From Phytopseudomonas straminea (GTDB lineage: Bacteria > Pseudomonadota > Gammaproteobacteria > Pseudomonadales > Pseudomonadaceae), in NCBI RefSeq assembly GCF_900112645.1, contig NZ_FOMO01000010.1:1-64000 (forward strand): a stretch of 64,000 nt of DNA, written 5' to 3'. Positions 8,326 through 17,173 of the stretch are shown here, piece by piece. Position 1 is the stretch's first letter. Every line of letters begins with the position of its first letter. The notes under the pieces were generated by a model. It searched no databases. It saw only the letters and a list, made by a program, of their open reading frames with translations, and was not told where the DNA came from. Made by a program: the position numbers and the translations under genes.

Positions 8326-9075
8326 TCAGCCGGCGTGGGATTCGCGGAACTGGCTAGGCGTCAGTCCGGTAAGCGCACGGAACTGGCGGCTGAAGGCGCT
8401 GTGGTCGGTGTAACCGCAGCGCAGGGCGATTTCGGTGATTGGCAGGTCGTGCTGCAGCAGGCGACTTGCCTCGCCAAGGCGGGCCTTGTGGATCATCTGT
8501 CGCGGGGTGAGTTGGAAGATGCGTTTGCAGTGACGCTCCAGTTGCGCCACTGATAATCCGGCCAGCTCGGTGAGCTCGGCCAGGCTGATTGGCCGGGCGA
8601 AGTGCTCGCGGATATAGGCATCCACCGCAGCCAGCTTCGGGTAGGCGGGATGGCCCGATTGTGGCAGCTGTACATCCCGGGAGATGCCGGCCAGGCCGAT
8701 GATGTCTCCACACCGATTGCGCAGCGCCAGCTTGTGGGTCAGGCACCAGACCGGCTGGTTGCCGTAATAAAGGTGCAGCTCCAGCTGGTCGTCGAGCTGG
8801 CTACCGTCATCCAGCACGCGCCGATCCTGCGCTGTGTAGGAGGGCCCGAAGCTGGCAGGGAACACCTGTTCGGCGGTCATCCCCACCAGCTTGTCTTTGC
8901 TCTTGAAGCCCAGCCGCTGGGCCAGAGTCTGGTTGACCAAGGCGTAGCGGGTCTGCGTGTCCTTGATGAAGAACACTACCTCGGGCATGGCATCGAGCAA
9001 CGGCTCGATCTGCATGAGGGTGCTGATCAATGTCGGCAGGTCGGGATGAGGCGAGTTCGGGAGCAGGCTGTGCAT
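8326..9075 (-). CDS. PAS-AraC family transcriptional regulator (LhpR-like)
   Basis: 249 residues. The N-terminal PAS domain (about residues 22-130) contains VVFFIKDTQTRYALVN, and the C-terminal AraC/XylS DNA-binding domain has two helix-turn-helices ending in the canonical GYTDHSAFSRQFRALTG segment. The position between the transporter/dehydratase operon and the lhpABFE operon matches LhpR, the AraC-type activator of hydroxyproline genes in P. aeruginosa. What the PAS domain senses cannot be read from the sequence. It may act on either operon; the TCGTATACGA palindromes are not typical AraC sites. Confidence 0.8.
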   Translation of the reverse strand: MHSLLPNSPHPDLPTLISTLMQIEPLLDAMPEVVFFIKDTQTRYALVNQTLAQRLGFKSKDKLVGMTAEQVFPASFGPSYTAQDRRVLDDGSQLDDQLELHLYYGNQPVWCLTHKLALRNRCGDIIGLAGISRDVQLPQSGHPAYPKLAAVDAYIREHFARPISLAELTELAGLSVAQLERHCKRIFQLTPRQMIHKARLGEASRLLQHDLPITEIALRCGYTDHSAFSRQFRALTGLTPSQFRESHAG

Positions 9076-9207
9076 GGCTGGCTGCAGACAGTTTGAATAG
9101 GTGCAGAGCCTAGCGCGTTATTGCAAGACGGGCAGCTAATTGAGCCTGTGGGTCTGCAAGGATTTGTGGTGCGAAGGCGAGGCGGCCGGCGAGAGCGCCA
9201 GAAAGCA

Positions 9208-9540
9208 GAAAGGGGAGCCGAGGCTCCCCTAAATCTTGTTCGAATCATCGTTCTTGTTAGTGCTAACGGCCTATTGTTCTTGTTTTAGCCGAGGCCTCCA
9301 AAGGAGGCCAAGAGCGAACGGATTTGTTTGGACGCTGATGTTGCCGTGATCCGTAGATCCAACCCGTCTGTCGCTGCCTTGCAAAGCAGTTTTATTGTTC
9401 TCGACCCGGTTGCGGTACAAGCCCGAGGGCGGTCCTCTCCAAAGAAATCAGTTAGCTGCGTCTCTGCGTTTTTGTCTTTCTTATGCTAGAGCCGTTGTCT
9501 TGTTCTTGTTATCAGATGTGTCTTGTTATTTTTGTTGTGC
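9208..9540 (-). ncRNA. CrcZ/CrcY-like small RNA (Crc/Hfq-titrating)
   Basis: No protein gene fits this spacer, but it has the layout of the Pseudomonas CrcZ/CrcY/CrcX family. On the minus strand a sigma-54 promoter (9550-9565) predicts a transcript starting at about 9540 with GCACAACAA, as I recall for CrcZ. Repeated A-rich CA motifs follow: AACAAGAACAA at 9500-9510 and 9274-9284, AACAAGAACGA at 9248-9258, AACAATAAAA at about 9391-9400, plus an A-rich 5' end. An intrinsic terminator closes it at 9213-9230. Length is about 330 nt, near the known 350-410. These RNAs sequester Hfq/Crc and relieve catabolite repression. It is not beside cbrAB or pcnB, the usual crcZ site. Confidence 0.8.
9213..9230 (-). 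terminator. intrinsic terminator of the Crc-type RNA
   Basis: GGGGAGCC/GGCTCCCC stem with a short TCG-containing loop, followed on the minus strand by TTTCTGCTTTCT. It ends the small RNA gene. Confidence 0.8.
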
Positions 9541-9549
9541 GGGAGATAG

Positions 9550-9565
9550 AGCATAACCTGTGCCA
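9550..9565 (-). promoter_or_regulatory. sigma-54 promoter of the Crc-type RNA
   Basis: Minus strand TGGCACAGGTTATGCT has GG and GC elements with the exact -24/-12 spacing, and the first T of the -24 block follows a T-rich stretch. The predicted start is near 9540. Sigma-54 with CbrB drives known Crc RNAs. Confidence 0.8.
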
Positions 9566-9639
9566 ATTTTTAAATATCGTTATTTATCAATGACTTAATA
9601 TTTTCGGTATTTTTCTGACTGTGCAGTGGAGCACAAAAG

Positions 9640-9667
9640 CGTTACCGCGCTACCCGCTTTGTTACCG
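9640..9667 (-). promoter_or_regulatory. candidate CbrB enhancer half-sites
   Basis: Two GTTACC half-sites at 9641 and 9661 lie about 100-125 bases upstream of the predicted RNA start, the usual enhancer distance. The CbrB site is described around a TGTTAC half-site; here the two halves are direct repeats rather than a clear palindrome, so this is tentative. Confidence 0.35.
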
Positions 9668-9710
9668 TTTGAGGTGTGCGGCTGGCCCGCGATTAAAATA
9701 AGCGCCACGC

Positions 9711-10976
9711 TCACGGTGAGCTGCTCTGGGCCGATTCTTCCAGCAGTGTGAGGGTGTCGATTCGCGTTGGTGTGAATGGCGGGCGCGGCGCGGCAGGCTG
9801 CCAATCGAACAGGTATTGCGTGGCGCCGCCGCAGATTCGCCCCTGGCAGGCGCCCATGCCGCAGCGGGTCGCCAGTTTCGCTTCGCGCCAGTTGTCGTGG
9901 GCTGCTACGGCGGCGTAGGGAACGTCTTCGCAGCGGCATAGCAGGGTGTCTGGTTGCGCCAGGCGTTTGAGTGCGGGGTCCAGCGCGAAGTGTTTGTTCA
10001 GCGCATCGGCAAAGTGCTGCCAGCGGGCACGGGCTGGCCACATCCGCCGCGCGGCCTCGCGGTTGCCGGCAGCGGCGTGGCCGGCAATGCGACCTTCGAC
10101 CAGGGCCAGTTCGCTGCCGCCGAAACCGGTACATTCGCCCGCCGCGTAGATGCCGGCCATATCGGTCGCCTGCCAGGCGTCCACCTTGATGGCGGCGCTG
10201 CCCAGGGCACAGCCGAGCGCCTGCCCCAGCTGCACGTTGGGAATCAGGCCGAAACCGCAGGCAAGACGCTCGCACTCCAGCTCTTCAATTTCGCCGCCGC
10301 GCTGCAGGCGCACGCCTTCCAGGCGATCCTGTCCCAGCGCGGCGACGATGCGTGTACCAGGGCGATAACCGCCATCGAACAGGCCGAAGGACTGCAGCAG
10401 CTTGTGCGGCCAGCGCGGCAGTTGCAGGGCGAAGGCTGCGACTGCGCTTGTCGAGGCCTGCTCGGCAATGCGTAGCACCTGAGCGCCGGCCTGTTTCGCG
10501 GTGCTGGCGCTGGCCAGCAGTAGCGGGCCGCTGCCGGCAATCACGGTGCGCTCATCGGCCACCGGCAAGCCGCCCTTGATCAGTGCCTGCAGGCCGCCGG
10601 CACCGGTTACTCCGGGCAACGTCCAGCCAGGAAACGGCAGTAACAACTCGCGTGCCCCGGTGCACAGGATCAGCCGGTGATAGTCGATCACCCAGCCGCG
10701 CTCGGCATTTTCGACCAGCAGGCTAGTGCTGCCGGCCCTGGCCGCCACCCGCGTCGCAGCATGGCGCTGGATGGTGGCGTGGTTATCCACAGCGTCGCAC
10801 AACTGGCGAGCCTGGGCCGGCACCCTGGCCTGCGCACCATCGCGCCAGATCTGCCCGCCGGGCAGCGGGTTGTCGTCGACCAATACCACCCGTGCGCCGT
10901 CGTTGGCAGCGGCCAGGGCGGCCGACAGACCGGCCGGGCCGGCGCCGATGATCAGTACGTCAGCCTGTTCGCTCAT
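9711..10976 (-). CDS. lhpE: D-hydroxyproline dehydrogenase, FAD/NAD-type subunit with [2Fe-2S] domain
   Basis: 421-residue flavoprotein subunit of a heteromeric dehydrogenase that oxidises cis-4-hydroxy-D-proline to pyrroline-4-hydroxy-2-carboxylate. The N-terminal Rossmann motif is IIGAGPAGLSAA (residues 9-20), a second dinucleotide motif is AGSGPLLLA (about 147-155), and a C-terminal BFD-like cluster has Cys 347, 349, 372, 377 and 382 (CRC, then CGMGACQGRIC). It resembles HcnB/OoxA-type subunits. ATG 10976 overlaps the lhpF stop as ATGA. The order lhpA-B-F-E matches the P. aeruginosa operon as I recall it. Confidence 0.82.
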   Translation of the reverse strand: MSEQADVLIIGAGPAGLSAALAAANDGARVVLVDDNPLPGGQIWRDGAQARVPAQARQLCDAVDNHATIQRHAATRVAARAGSTSLLVENAERGWVIDYHRLILCTGARELLLPFPGWTLPGVTGAGGLQALIKGGLPVADERTVIAGSGPLLLASASTAKQAGAQVLRIAEQASTSAVAAFALQLPRWPHKLLQSFGLFDGGYRPGTRIVAALGQDRLEGVRLQRGGEIEELECERLACGFGLIPNVQLGQALGCALGSAAIKVDAWQATDMAGIYAAGECTGFGGSELALVEGRIAGHAAAGNREAARRMWPARARWQHFADALNKHFALDPALKRLAQPDTLLCRCEDVPYAAVAAHDNWREAKLATRCGMGACQGRICGGATQYLFDWQPAAPRPPFTPTRIDTLTLLEESAQSSSP

Positions 10977-11209
10977 GGCCGTGTCTCCACCTGCATGCCA
11001 TCGCGGCACAGGGTCTGGCAGGCCAGGCGGCGCATGCCATCGACGGTTACCCGGCACTCCTGGCAGATGCCCATGCCGCATAGCGGTGCCCGGCGCTGTC
11101 CGATTACCGAGGTACGTGCGCTGCCGTCGCCGCCCAGGGCAAGCGCGGCGGCGACCGTGGTACCCGGCGCGACGCTGAGCGGGCGTCCATCGAGGTGCAG
11201 GTCAGGCAT
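10973..11209 (-). CDS. lhpF: D-hydroxyproline dehydrogenase, small [2Fe-2S] subunit
   Basis: 78-residue ferredoxin-like subunit that passes electrons between the two flavoprotein subunits. Cys44, Cys49, Cys52 and Cys64 form the plant-type pattern CxxxxCxxC-x11-C, as in HcnA/SoxA-like small subunits. ATG 11209 overlaps the end of lhpB by 8 bases and the stop overlaps lhpE by 4, so translation of the three subunits is coupled. A longer in-frame opening exists but would run through lhpB. Confidence 0.82.
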   Translation of the reverse strand: MPDLHLDGRPLSVAPGTTVAAALALGGDGSARTSVIGQRRAPLCGMGICQECRVTVDGMRRLACQTLCRDGMQVETRP

Positions 11210-12317
11210 GGGCAGTTTCTCCAAGGTAACGTCGGGGCGCATAGGCGGCAGCCGGAATGGGCTCGGCCTCGCCCCACAGCAGCGCTGCGAGCAGGTCGGC
11301 GGTAGCCGGCGCCGCGGTAACACCCAGCCCCTCATGGCCGACCGCCAGCCACAGGCCAGGCTGCGCAGGGTGTTCGCCGATCAGCGGCATGCCGTCCGGT
11401 GTGGCGGCGCGAAAGCCGGCCCAGGCGCGGATGCCATTGAGTTGCGCCAGGCCCGGCGCATAGCTCGCGGCGTGCTTGAGCATGCGCGCCAGCAACCAGC
11501 CGTCGACCTCGGGGTCGAGGGTGTCGAATTGCCGCGAGGTGCCGATGAACAGCTGTCCGGTCGGCCGTGGCTGGATGTTGCAGGCCACCGAGGCGCCACT
11601 GCTGTTGTGCACGCTGGTCAGGTAGCTCAGCTCGGTGATGGTGTGGGTGACCGGGTGCGGGTAACGGTCGGTGATCAGCAGGTGGCCTTTCTTCGGCGCG
11701 ATGGGCAACTCCGGGCAGAGCTCCACGGCTTGAATACCGTTGGCGAGCACCACGGCATCGGCGCCTAGCCAACTGCCGTCTTCGAGGCGCACGCGGTTGC
11801 CGTCCAGTACCGTGACCTTGGCGCGCCGCCGGGTGATGCGCGGGTTGTCGAGCATCCAGCGTGCAGTGTTCGGTGCGTAGAGAATGCCGTCGTCGGGCAG
11901 GCGCAGGGCGCCGTGCAAGCCGTCGCGCAGGATCGGCTCCATGGCCTGCAGCGCGTGGCCGGGCACCATCTCGCAGCGTATTCCCTCGGCGCGCAGGTTG
12001 CCGCTCTTGGCTTCTGCCGCCGCCAGCTCTTCTTCGTTGGCGGCCAACCACAGGGTGCCGTTGTTGCGATACGCGCAGTCGTCCGGCAATTGCGGGCCCA
12101 GCTCACGCCAGCGGTTCACCGAGTAGCGGCTGATATCGAGTTCGGCCTGGTTGTCATCGAGAACTAGCAAATGACCCATGCCGGCGGCGGTAGCGCCGTG
12201 CAGGCCGGCATCGATCACCAGCACCTGCTGGCCGCGGCGCGCCAGCTCGCGGGCGCAGGCCGCGCCGATGATGCCGGCGCCGATAACGATCACATCGGCG
12301 ACCCGCGTTGGCGTCAC
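11202..12317 (-). CDS. lhpB: D-hydroxyproline dehydrogenase, D-amino-acid-oxidase-like FAD subunit
   Basis: 371-residue DAO-family flavoprotein, the likely catalytic subunit. The FAD motif VIVIGAGIIGAACA is near the N-terminus and the C-terminal FAD-binding segment contains AVGHEGLGVTAAPAT. The GTG start at 12317 overlaps the lhpA stop as GTGA; the FAD motif begins about 9 residues later as expected for the family. It resembles HcnC/OoxB-type subunits, so the assignment to hydroxyproline rests on the adjacent epimerase and the 2Fe-2S subunit arrangement. Confidence 0.83.
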   Translation of the reverse strand: MTPTRVADVIVIGAGIIGAACARELARRGQQVLVIDAGLHGATAAGMGHLLVLDDNQAELDISRYSVNRWRELGPQLPDDCAYRNNGTLWLAANEEELAAAEAKSGNLRAEGIRCEMVPGHALQAMEPILRDGLHGALRLPDDGILYAPNTARWMLDNPRITRRRAKVTVLDGNRVRLEDGSWLGADAVVLANGIQAVELCPELPIAPKKGHLLITDRYPHPVTHTITELSYLTSVHNSSGASVACNIQPRPTGQLFIGTSRQFDTLDPEVDGWLLARMLKHAASYAPGLAQLNGIRAWAGFRAATPDGMPLIGEHPAQPGLWLAVGHEGLGVTAAPATADLLAALLWGEAEPIPAAAYAPRRYLGETAHA

Positions 12318-13246
12318 GGACGGATGCCCCAGGCGAACGGGTCGTCCGCATCGAGCAGCAGGGTCGCTTCGGCGCTGATATGGGCGCGGCCGCGGATGGT
12401 TGGAATCACCTTGTCGCCCTGCCACTGGTACGAGCCCTCGAACAGGCTGCCGATCACGCTGGCCTGGCGCCAGGTCTCGCCGGGCTGCAGCTTGCCATCG
12501 GCAGCCAGGCAGGCCAGCTTGGCGCTTGTGCCGGTGCCGCAGGGCGAGCGGTCGTAGGCTTTGCCTGGGCAAAGGACAAAATTACGGCTGTCCGCCTTAT
12601 CGTCATCCGCAAACAGCTCGATATGATCAATCAGGCCGCCGTCCTCGCCGCGAATGCCCTGATCTTCAAGCGCTTTCTGCACTGCATAGGTGTAGGCGGT
12701 CAGCGCCTCGACATTGTCGCCGGCGATGCGCTGGCCGTGGTCGGCGATCAGGAAGAACCAGTTGCCGCCCCAGGCGATATCGCCGCGCACCAGGTCGTAG
12801 CCCGGCACCTGTAGCTCGACGGCCTGGCGAAAGCGGTAGGACGGCACGTTGCGCACGCTGACCGAGCGATCCTCATGCAAGGTCGCCTCGACCGTGCCCA
12901 CCGGCGTTTCGATCTTGTACACGCCAGCGCCGATGCGGCCCATATGGGCCAGCGATACCACCAGGCCGATGGTGCCGTGCCCGCACATGCCGAGGTAGCC
13001 GGAGTTGTTGAAGAAGATCACACCGGCACAGGCATCGGGATCCACTGGCTCGCAGAGCAGGGCGCCGACCAGCACATCGCTGCCACGCGGCTCGAGCACC
13101 GCCGCCGTACGCCAGTGGTCATGCTCGGTGGCCAGCAGCTGTTTGCGCTCGTCCATGCTGCCCGTGCCGAGATCGGGAAAGCCGCTGACTACCAGCCGAG
13201 TCGGCTCGCCGCCGGTATGAGAGTCGATCACCTCGATGCGTTTCAT
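12314..13246 (-). CDS. lhpA: 4-hydroxyproline 2-epimerase
   Basis: Proline racemase superfamily enzyme of 310 residues converting trans-4-hydroxy-L-proline to cis-4-hydroxy-D-proline, the first catabolic step. Both catalytic cysteines are present: Cys88 in MCGHG and Cys236 in DRSPCGTGT, the pair expected for epimerases and unlike the Ser/Cys relative at 2293-3330. It is first in the four-gene lhpABFE unit. Its promoter should lie in the 113 bases between it and folE2; no copy of the TCGTATACGA palindrome is visible there. Confidence 0.9.
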   Translation of the reverse strand: MKRIEVIDSHTGGEPTRLVVSGFPDLGTGSMDERKQLLATEHDHWRTAAVLEPRGSDVLVGALLCEPVDPDACAGVIFFNNSGYLGMCGHGTIGLVVSLAHMGRIGAGVYKIETPVGTVEATLHEDRSVSVRNVPSYRFRQAVELQVPGYDLVRGDIAWGGNWFFLIADHGQRIAGDNVEALTAYTYAVQKALEDQGIRGEDGGLIDHIELFADDDKADSRNFVLCPGKAYDRSPCGTGTSAKLACLAADGKLQPGETWRQASVIGSLFEGSYQWQGDKVIPTIRGRAHISAEATLLLDADDPFAWGIRP

Positions 13247-13359
13247 GGACGCTGCGCCTGTATGCCCTTCGAAGGCTTACAGGGTGACGCCGGACGAGAC
13301 GCGCGGCTTGAGGGATTTGCACCAGCGCGATGACGAAATCGGCATAGCCCAGGCGGGCT

Positions 13360-14253
13360 TCAGCACAAGCCATGGCTGACGCGCGCCACCGCATCATGGG
13401 CGTGCAGGCTTTCGGCGTGGGTCACCTGGATATGGAACGCGTCGATGCCCGGCATCTTTAACAACGCTTGGTACAGCCGGCGGGCGGCGTCCTCGCAGAA
13501 CATCAGATTCTGGCCGTTGGCCAGAGCAAAGGCCTGTTCGTCCGCGCGTTTGACGGCGGTTTGTACGGCGGTGCCCAGGGTGGCTTCGGCACTATCGAGC
13601 AGGGCCAGAAAAGGCAGGTCGTTGGCCTCGTCAGGTAAGCGCACGCGGATGTTCGCGTCGCTGCGCTGGCTGTGGGGCGTGGCAGCGATGCCGGTGCTGC
13701 CCAGCCAGGCGTGCAGGCCGTCGAAATCCAGCGGCCGGTTCGCGAAGTCGGCAGCGAAGCGCTGCTGGATCAATTGCCTGGCCAGGGCGGCGGAGCAGGG
13801 GCAGGTCGATGAATAGGCTACGCGCAGGCCCAGCTCCAAATGAAAGCCTGCAGGATCGAGGCGTGCATTGATGGTCAGCGGATAGGCCTTGTAACCGGCC
13901 AGCGGGCTGACCAGCGCCGGGCGCGAGAGCAGCCAGTCGCCACGCAACTCCAGGTAGGCACAGTGCGACAGGCCGTAATGGCTGACCAGAAAGTTTTCCA
14001 GCACATAGCGCAGCAGGGCTGGCGACAGCGGTTCGCCCTGCAGCGCGGCCAGGGCCAGGTACAGGCGCGACATATGGATGCCACGGCTCTGGCCGTCATC
14101 CAGGCTGACGCCAGCGTCCACCTGGGCATTGATTGGTTGCTCGCCCAGCAGCACCGGTAGGGCGATGCCGCCCATACCTACCCAATCGAGTGGCACGTTG
14201 GCGTGAGCGCTGCGTTGTGCGGCGATATCGGGCAGCGTGGTCGAGTTGTTCAT
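13360..14253 (-). CDS. folE2: GTP cyclohydrolase I type 2 (FolE2/GCYH-IB)
   Basis: 297-residue metal-flexible GTP cyclohydrolase that makes 7,8-dihydroneopterin triphosphate for folate when zinc is scarce and zinc-dependent FolE fails. The family segment STCPCSAALA and the N-terminal VPLDWVGMGGIALPV are visible. ATG 14253 has GAGGAA 5-8 bases upstream; an upstream ATG at 14277 is less likely. It diverges from dksA2, sharing a Zur-box-like palindrome between them, which explains regulation by zinc limitation. Confidence 0.9.
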   Translation of the reverse strand: MNNSTTLPDIAAQRSAHANVPLDWVGMGGIALPVLLGEQPINAQVDAGVSLDDGQSRGIHMSRLYLALAALQGEPLSPALLRYVLENFLVSHYGLSHCAYLELRGDWLLSRPALVSPLAGYKAYPLTINARLDPAGFHLELGLRVAYSSTCPCSAALARQLIQQRFAADFANRPLDFDGLHAWLGSTGIAATPHSQRSDANIRVRLPDEANDLPFLALLDSAEATLGTAVQTAVKRADEQAFALANGQNLMFCEDAARRLYQALLKMPGIDAFHIQVTHAESLHAHDAVARVSHGLC

Positions 14254-14294
14254 TGGCTTCCTCTGAATGTTCGGCATGACAATATTTGATTTAA

Positions 14295-14309
14295 TGTTAT
14301 GTTATAACA
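14295..14309. promoter_or_regulatory. Zur box between folE2 and dksA2
   Basis: TGTTATGTTATAACA has the TGTTAT-N3-ATAACA symmetry of gammaproteobacterial Zur operators and lies between divergent folE2 and dksA2, 24 bases before the dksA2 start. One site could repress both directions when zinc is replete. Confidence 0.8.
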
Positions 14310-14332
14310 ATTAAATCGAGTTCGAACCCACC

Positions 14333-14737
14333 ATGACTGCCGATGAATTGCTGGCCCAGCCCGCCGAGGCCTACCTGAACGACGCTCAGCAGGCGTTTTT
14401 CCGTGACCTGCTCACCCACCAACGCAAGGAACTGCAGCAGCGCATCGACGACGAGTTCGGCGAGCTGCGCGAGCAGGAGCGCCCCGCCGACGAGGCCGAT
14501 ATCGCCAGCCGCGAAGAACAGCGCCAATGGCAACTGCGCCTGCTGGAGCGGGAAAAGAAGCTGCTCGACAAGATTGACCAGGCCCTCGAGCGCCTGGCTC
14601 GGGGCGAGTACGGCTGGTGTCGGGAAACCGGCGAGCCGATCGGCCTGCGGCGCCTGCTGCTGCGGCCTACCGCCACCCTGTGTATCGAAGCGAAAGAGCG
14701 CGAAGAACAGCGCGAACGCCACCAACGTGACCTGTGA
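14333..14737 (+). CDS. dksA2: DksA2, zinc-independent DksA paralogue
   Basis: 134-residue DksA/TraR-family RNA polymerase secondary-channel regulator working with ppGpp. Ordinary DksA holds zinc with four Cys; here only C96 and C117 remain, with Thr99 and Ala120 in the other two positions, the reduced-Cys signature of DksA2 that keeps the stringent response running without zinc. The coiled-coil tip region around residues 51-62 (PADEADIASREE) retains acidic residues. It heads a plus-strand run with a COG0523 GTPase and a DUF1826 gene. Confidence 0.9.
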   Translation: MTADELLAQPAEAYLNDAQQAFFRDLLTHQRKELQQRIDDEFGELREQERPADEADIASREEQRQWQLRLLEREKKLLDKIDQALERLARGEYGWCRETGEPIGLRRLLLRPTATLCIEAKEREEQRERHQRDL

Positions 14738-14764
14738 ACCCTGATGCCGATGAGGACCCCCGCC

Positions 14765-15966
<1,202 letters not shown>

Positions 15967-15967
<1 letters not shown>

Positions 15968-16611
15968 TGCTGGCGCTGAAGATCAAACCGGCGCCACTGC
16001 AGGTCAGCAGCGAGCGCATCGACGTCTTGGGCGAGGCCCTGCGTGATGACGTCAACCTGGCGGTCTGGCAGCGCCAACTGCCCGAACACCTCACCGCATT
16101 CGCCGGCAGCCTGCTGGCTCAGGGCGAGCCGCTGGCTGAATCGCTGAGCATCGAGTTGGCCGACCCGGAAGCCGAGCCGGCGCTGCACGGGATGCTCAGC
16201 GGCTACAGCGATCTACCCGGCCAGGCGGCATTTCTGGCGGATGTGGCCTGGCTGGTACGTGCCTATGCCTGCCTGCTCGATGCGCGGCGTATCGGCCTGC
16301 GCCTGCGCGCGCTGGATGGCGCCATGTGCCCGCGCTTTCACGTCGACCATGTGCCGCTACGGCTGATCACCAGCTACGCCGGCCCCGGTAGCCAGTGGCT
16401 GGCCGAAGGCGAGCTGCCGCGTCAGCTGCTGGGCGGCACACAGGCGTTGCCGAGGGAGGGCGCGGTGGTCGAGCAGATCGGCTGTGGCCACGTGGCGCTG
16501 GTCAAGGGCGAGCGCTGGGTGGGCAACGAAGGGCGCGGGCTGATCCATCGCTCGCCGGCCTTGCCGGCCGGTGAGCGTCGCCTGCTGCTCACCCTGGACT
16601 GGCTGGCTTAA
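15967..16611 (+). CDS. DUF1826 family protein
   Basis: 214-residue protein with the DUF1826 signature around CPRFHVDHVPLRL (near residue 119). Conserved His, Asp and Cys there could bind metal, but its activity is unknown. Its ATG shares a base with the TGA stop of the GTPase gene (TGATG), showing coupled translation. Frequent linkage to COG0523 GTPases suggests a part in zinc homeostasis; this is inference. Confidence 0.8.
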
Positions 16612-16619
16612 TCGCGTGC

Positions 16620-16646
16620 AAAAAAATGCTGCGCCTGGGCGCAGCA
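16620..16646 (-). terminator. intrinsic terminator of the small exported protein gene
   Basis: Inverted repeat TGCTGCGCC/GGCGCAGCA (16627-16646) followed on the minus strand by seven T. It lies 76 bases beyond the stop of the gene at 16722-17075. Confidence 0.75.
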
Positions 16647-16721
16647 ACATCGCCACCGGGCCTGTCCGGCAGCCAAGAGAGACTGTATTAACGCCGATAG
16701 AGATGACGATTGAATGACGGC

Positions 16722-17075
16722 TCAGTAAGCCATCCACACACCCTTGCTCTGGCTTTCGCAGAAGGGCTTGAGGTAGGTGGCGTCTTCGGCGACGCCGTAG
16801 TAGTGGATGTCCTGCTGGTAAGGCGTGCCGCCCACCCGGGCGTTGCGGCACACACCGAAGGCGCCGACCGGGCATTGCTCGACGAAGCTGACATCGACCT
16901 TCTGGCCCTTGAGCTGCGGCTGACAGAAACCGGTGCGGAACAGGTTCGGCGGAATACTGCGATTCTGCTGGCAAACTTTCACGTCCAGCCGCTCGGCCTG
17001 GCTGTGCACCACGCAGGCTTCGCCCCAGGCCAGACCGGACAGACAACACAACAGCAGGGGCAGCAAACGGCGCAT
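16722..17075 (-). CDS. small exported Cys-containing protein of unknown function
   Basis: 117 residues with a signal peptide (about residues 1-18, cleavage after LAWG-like residues before EACVV). The mature part has six to seven cysteines (ACVV, VCQQ, FCQPQ, QCPV, VCRN, FCES), suggesting periplasmic disulfides. I do not recognise a domain. It lies antiparallel between two COG0523-related transcription units and has its own terminator, so it is a separate transcript. A role in the zinc response is possible only by position. Confidence 0.65.
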   Translation of the reverse strand: MRRLLPLLLCCLSGLAWGEACVVHSQAERLDVKVCQQNRSIPPNLFRTGFCQPQLKGQKVDVSFVEQCPVGAFGVCRNARVGGTPYQQDIHYYGVAEDATYLKPFCESQSKGVWMAY

Positions 17076-17173
17076 CGTGACGACTCCATTAGAGATGCGG
17101 CGACTTTAGGTGGGCCGCTCGATCAGCGCAAGCCGGGCTTTCCCCAGGGGCGCGGAGCCTTCACCATAGCGCC

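Noticed and set aside
9076..9710. Open reading frames in the lhpR-lhpE spacer as protein genes
   Set aside because: They have poor codon use and no domains, while the minus strand has promoter, CA motifs and terminator of a small RNA.
13262..13397. Short reading frame between lhpA and folE2
   Set aside because: It reads through the lhpA 5' end, has no ribosome site and no recognisable domain; treated as spacer and promoter.
14333..14737. Canonical DksA
   Set aside because: Two of the four zinc Cys are replaced by Thr99 and Ala120, and it is next to a Zur box, so it is DksA2 rather than the main DksA.
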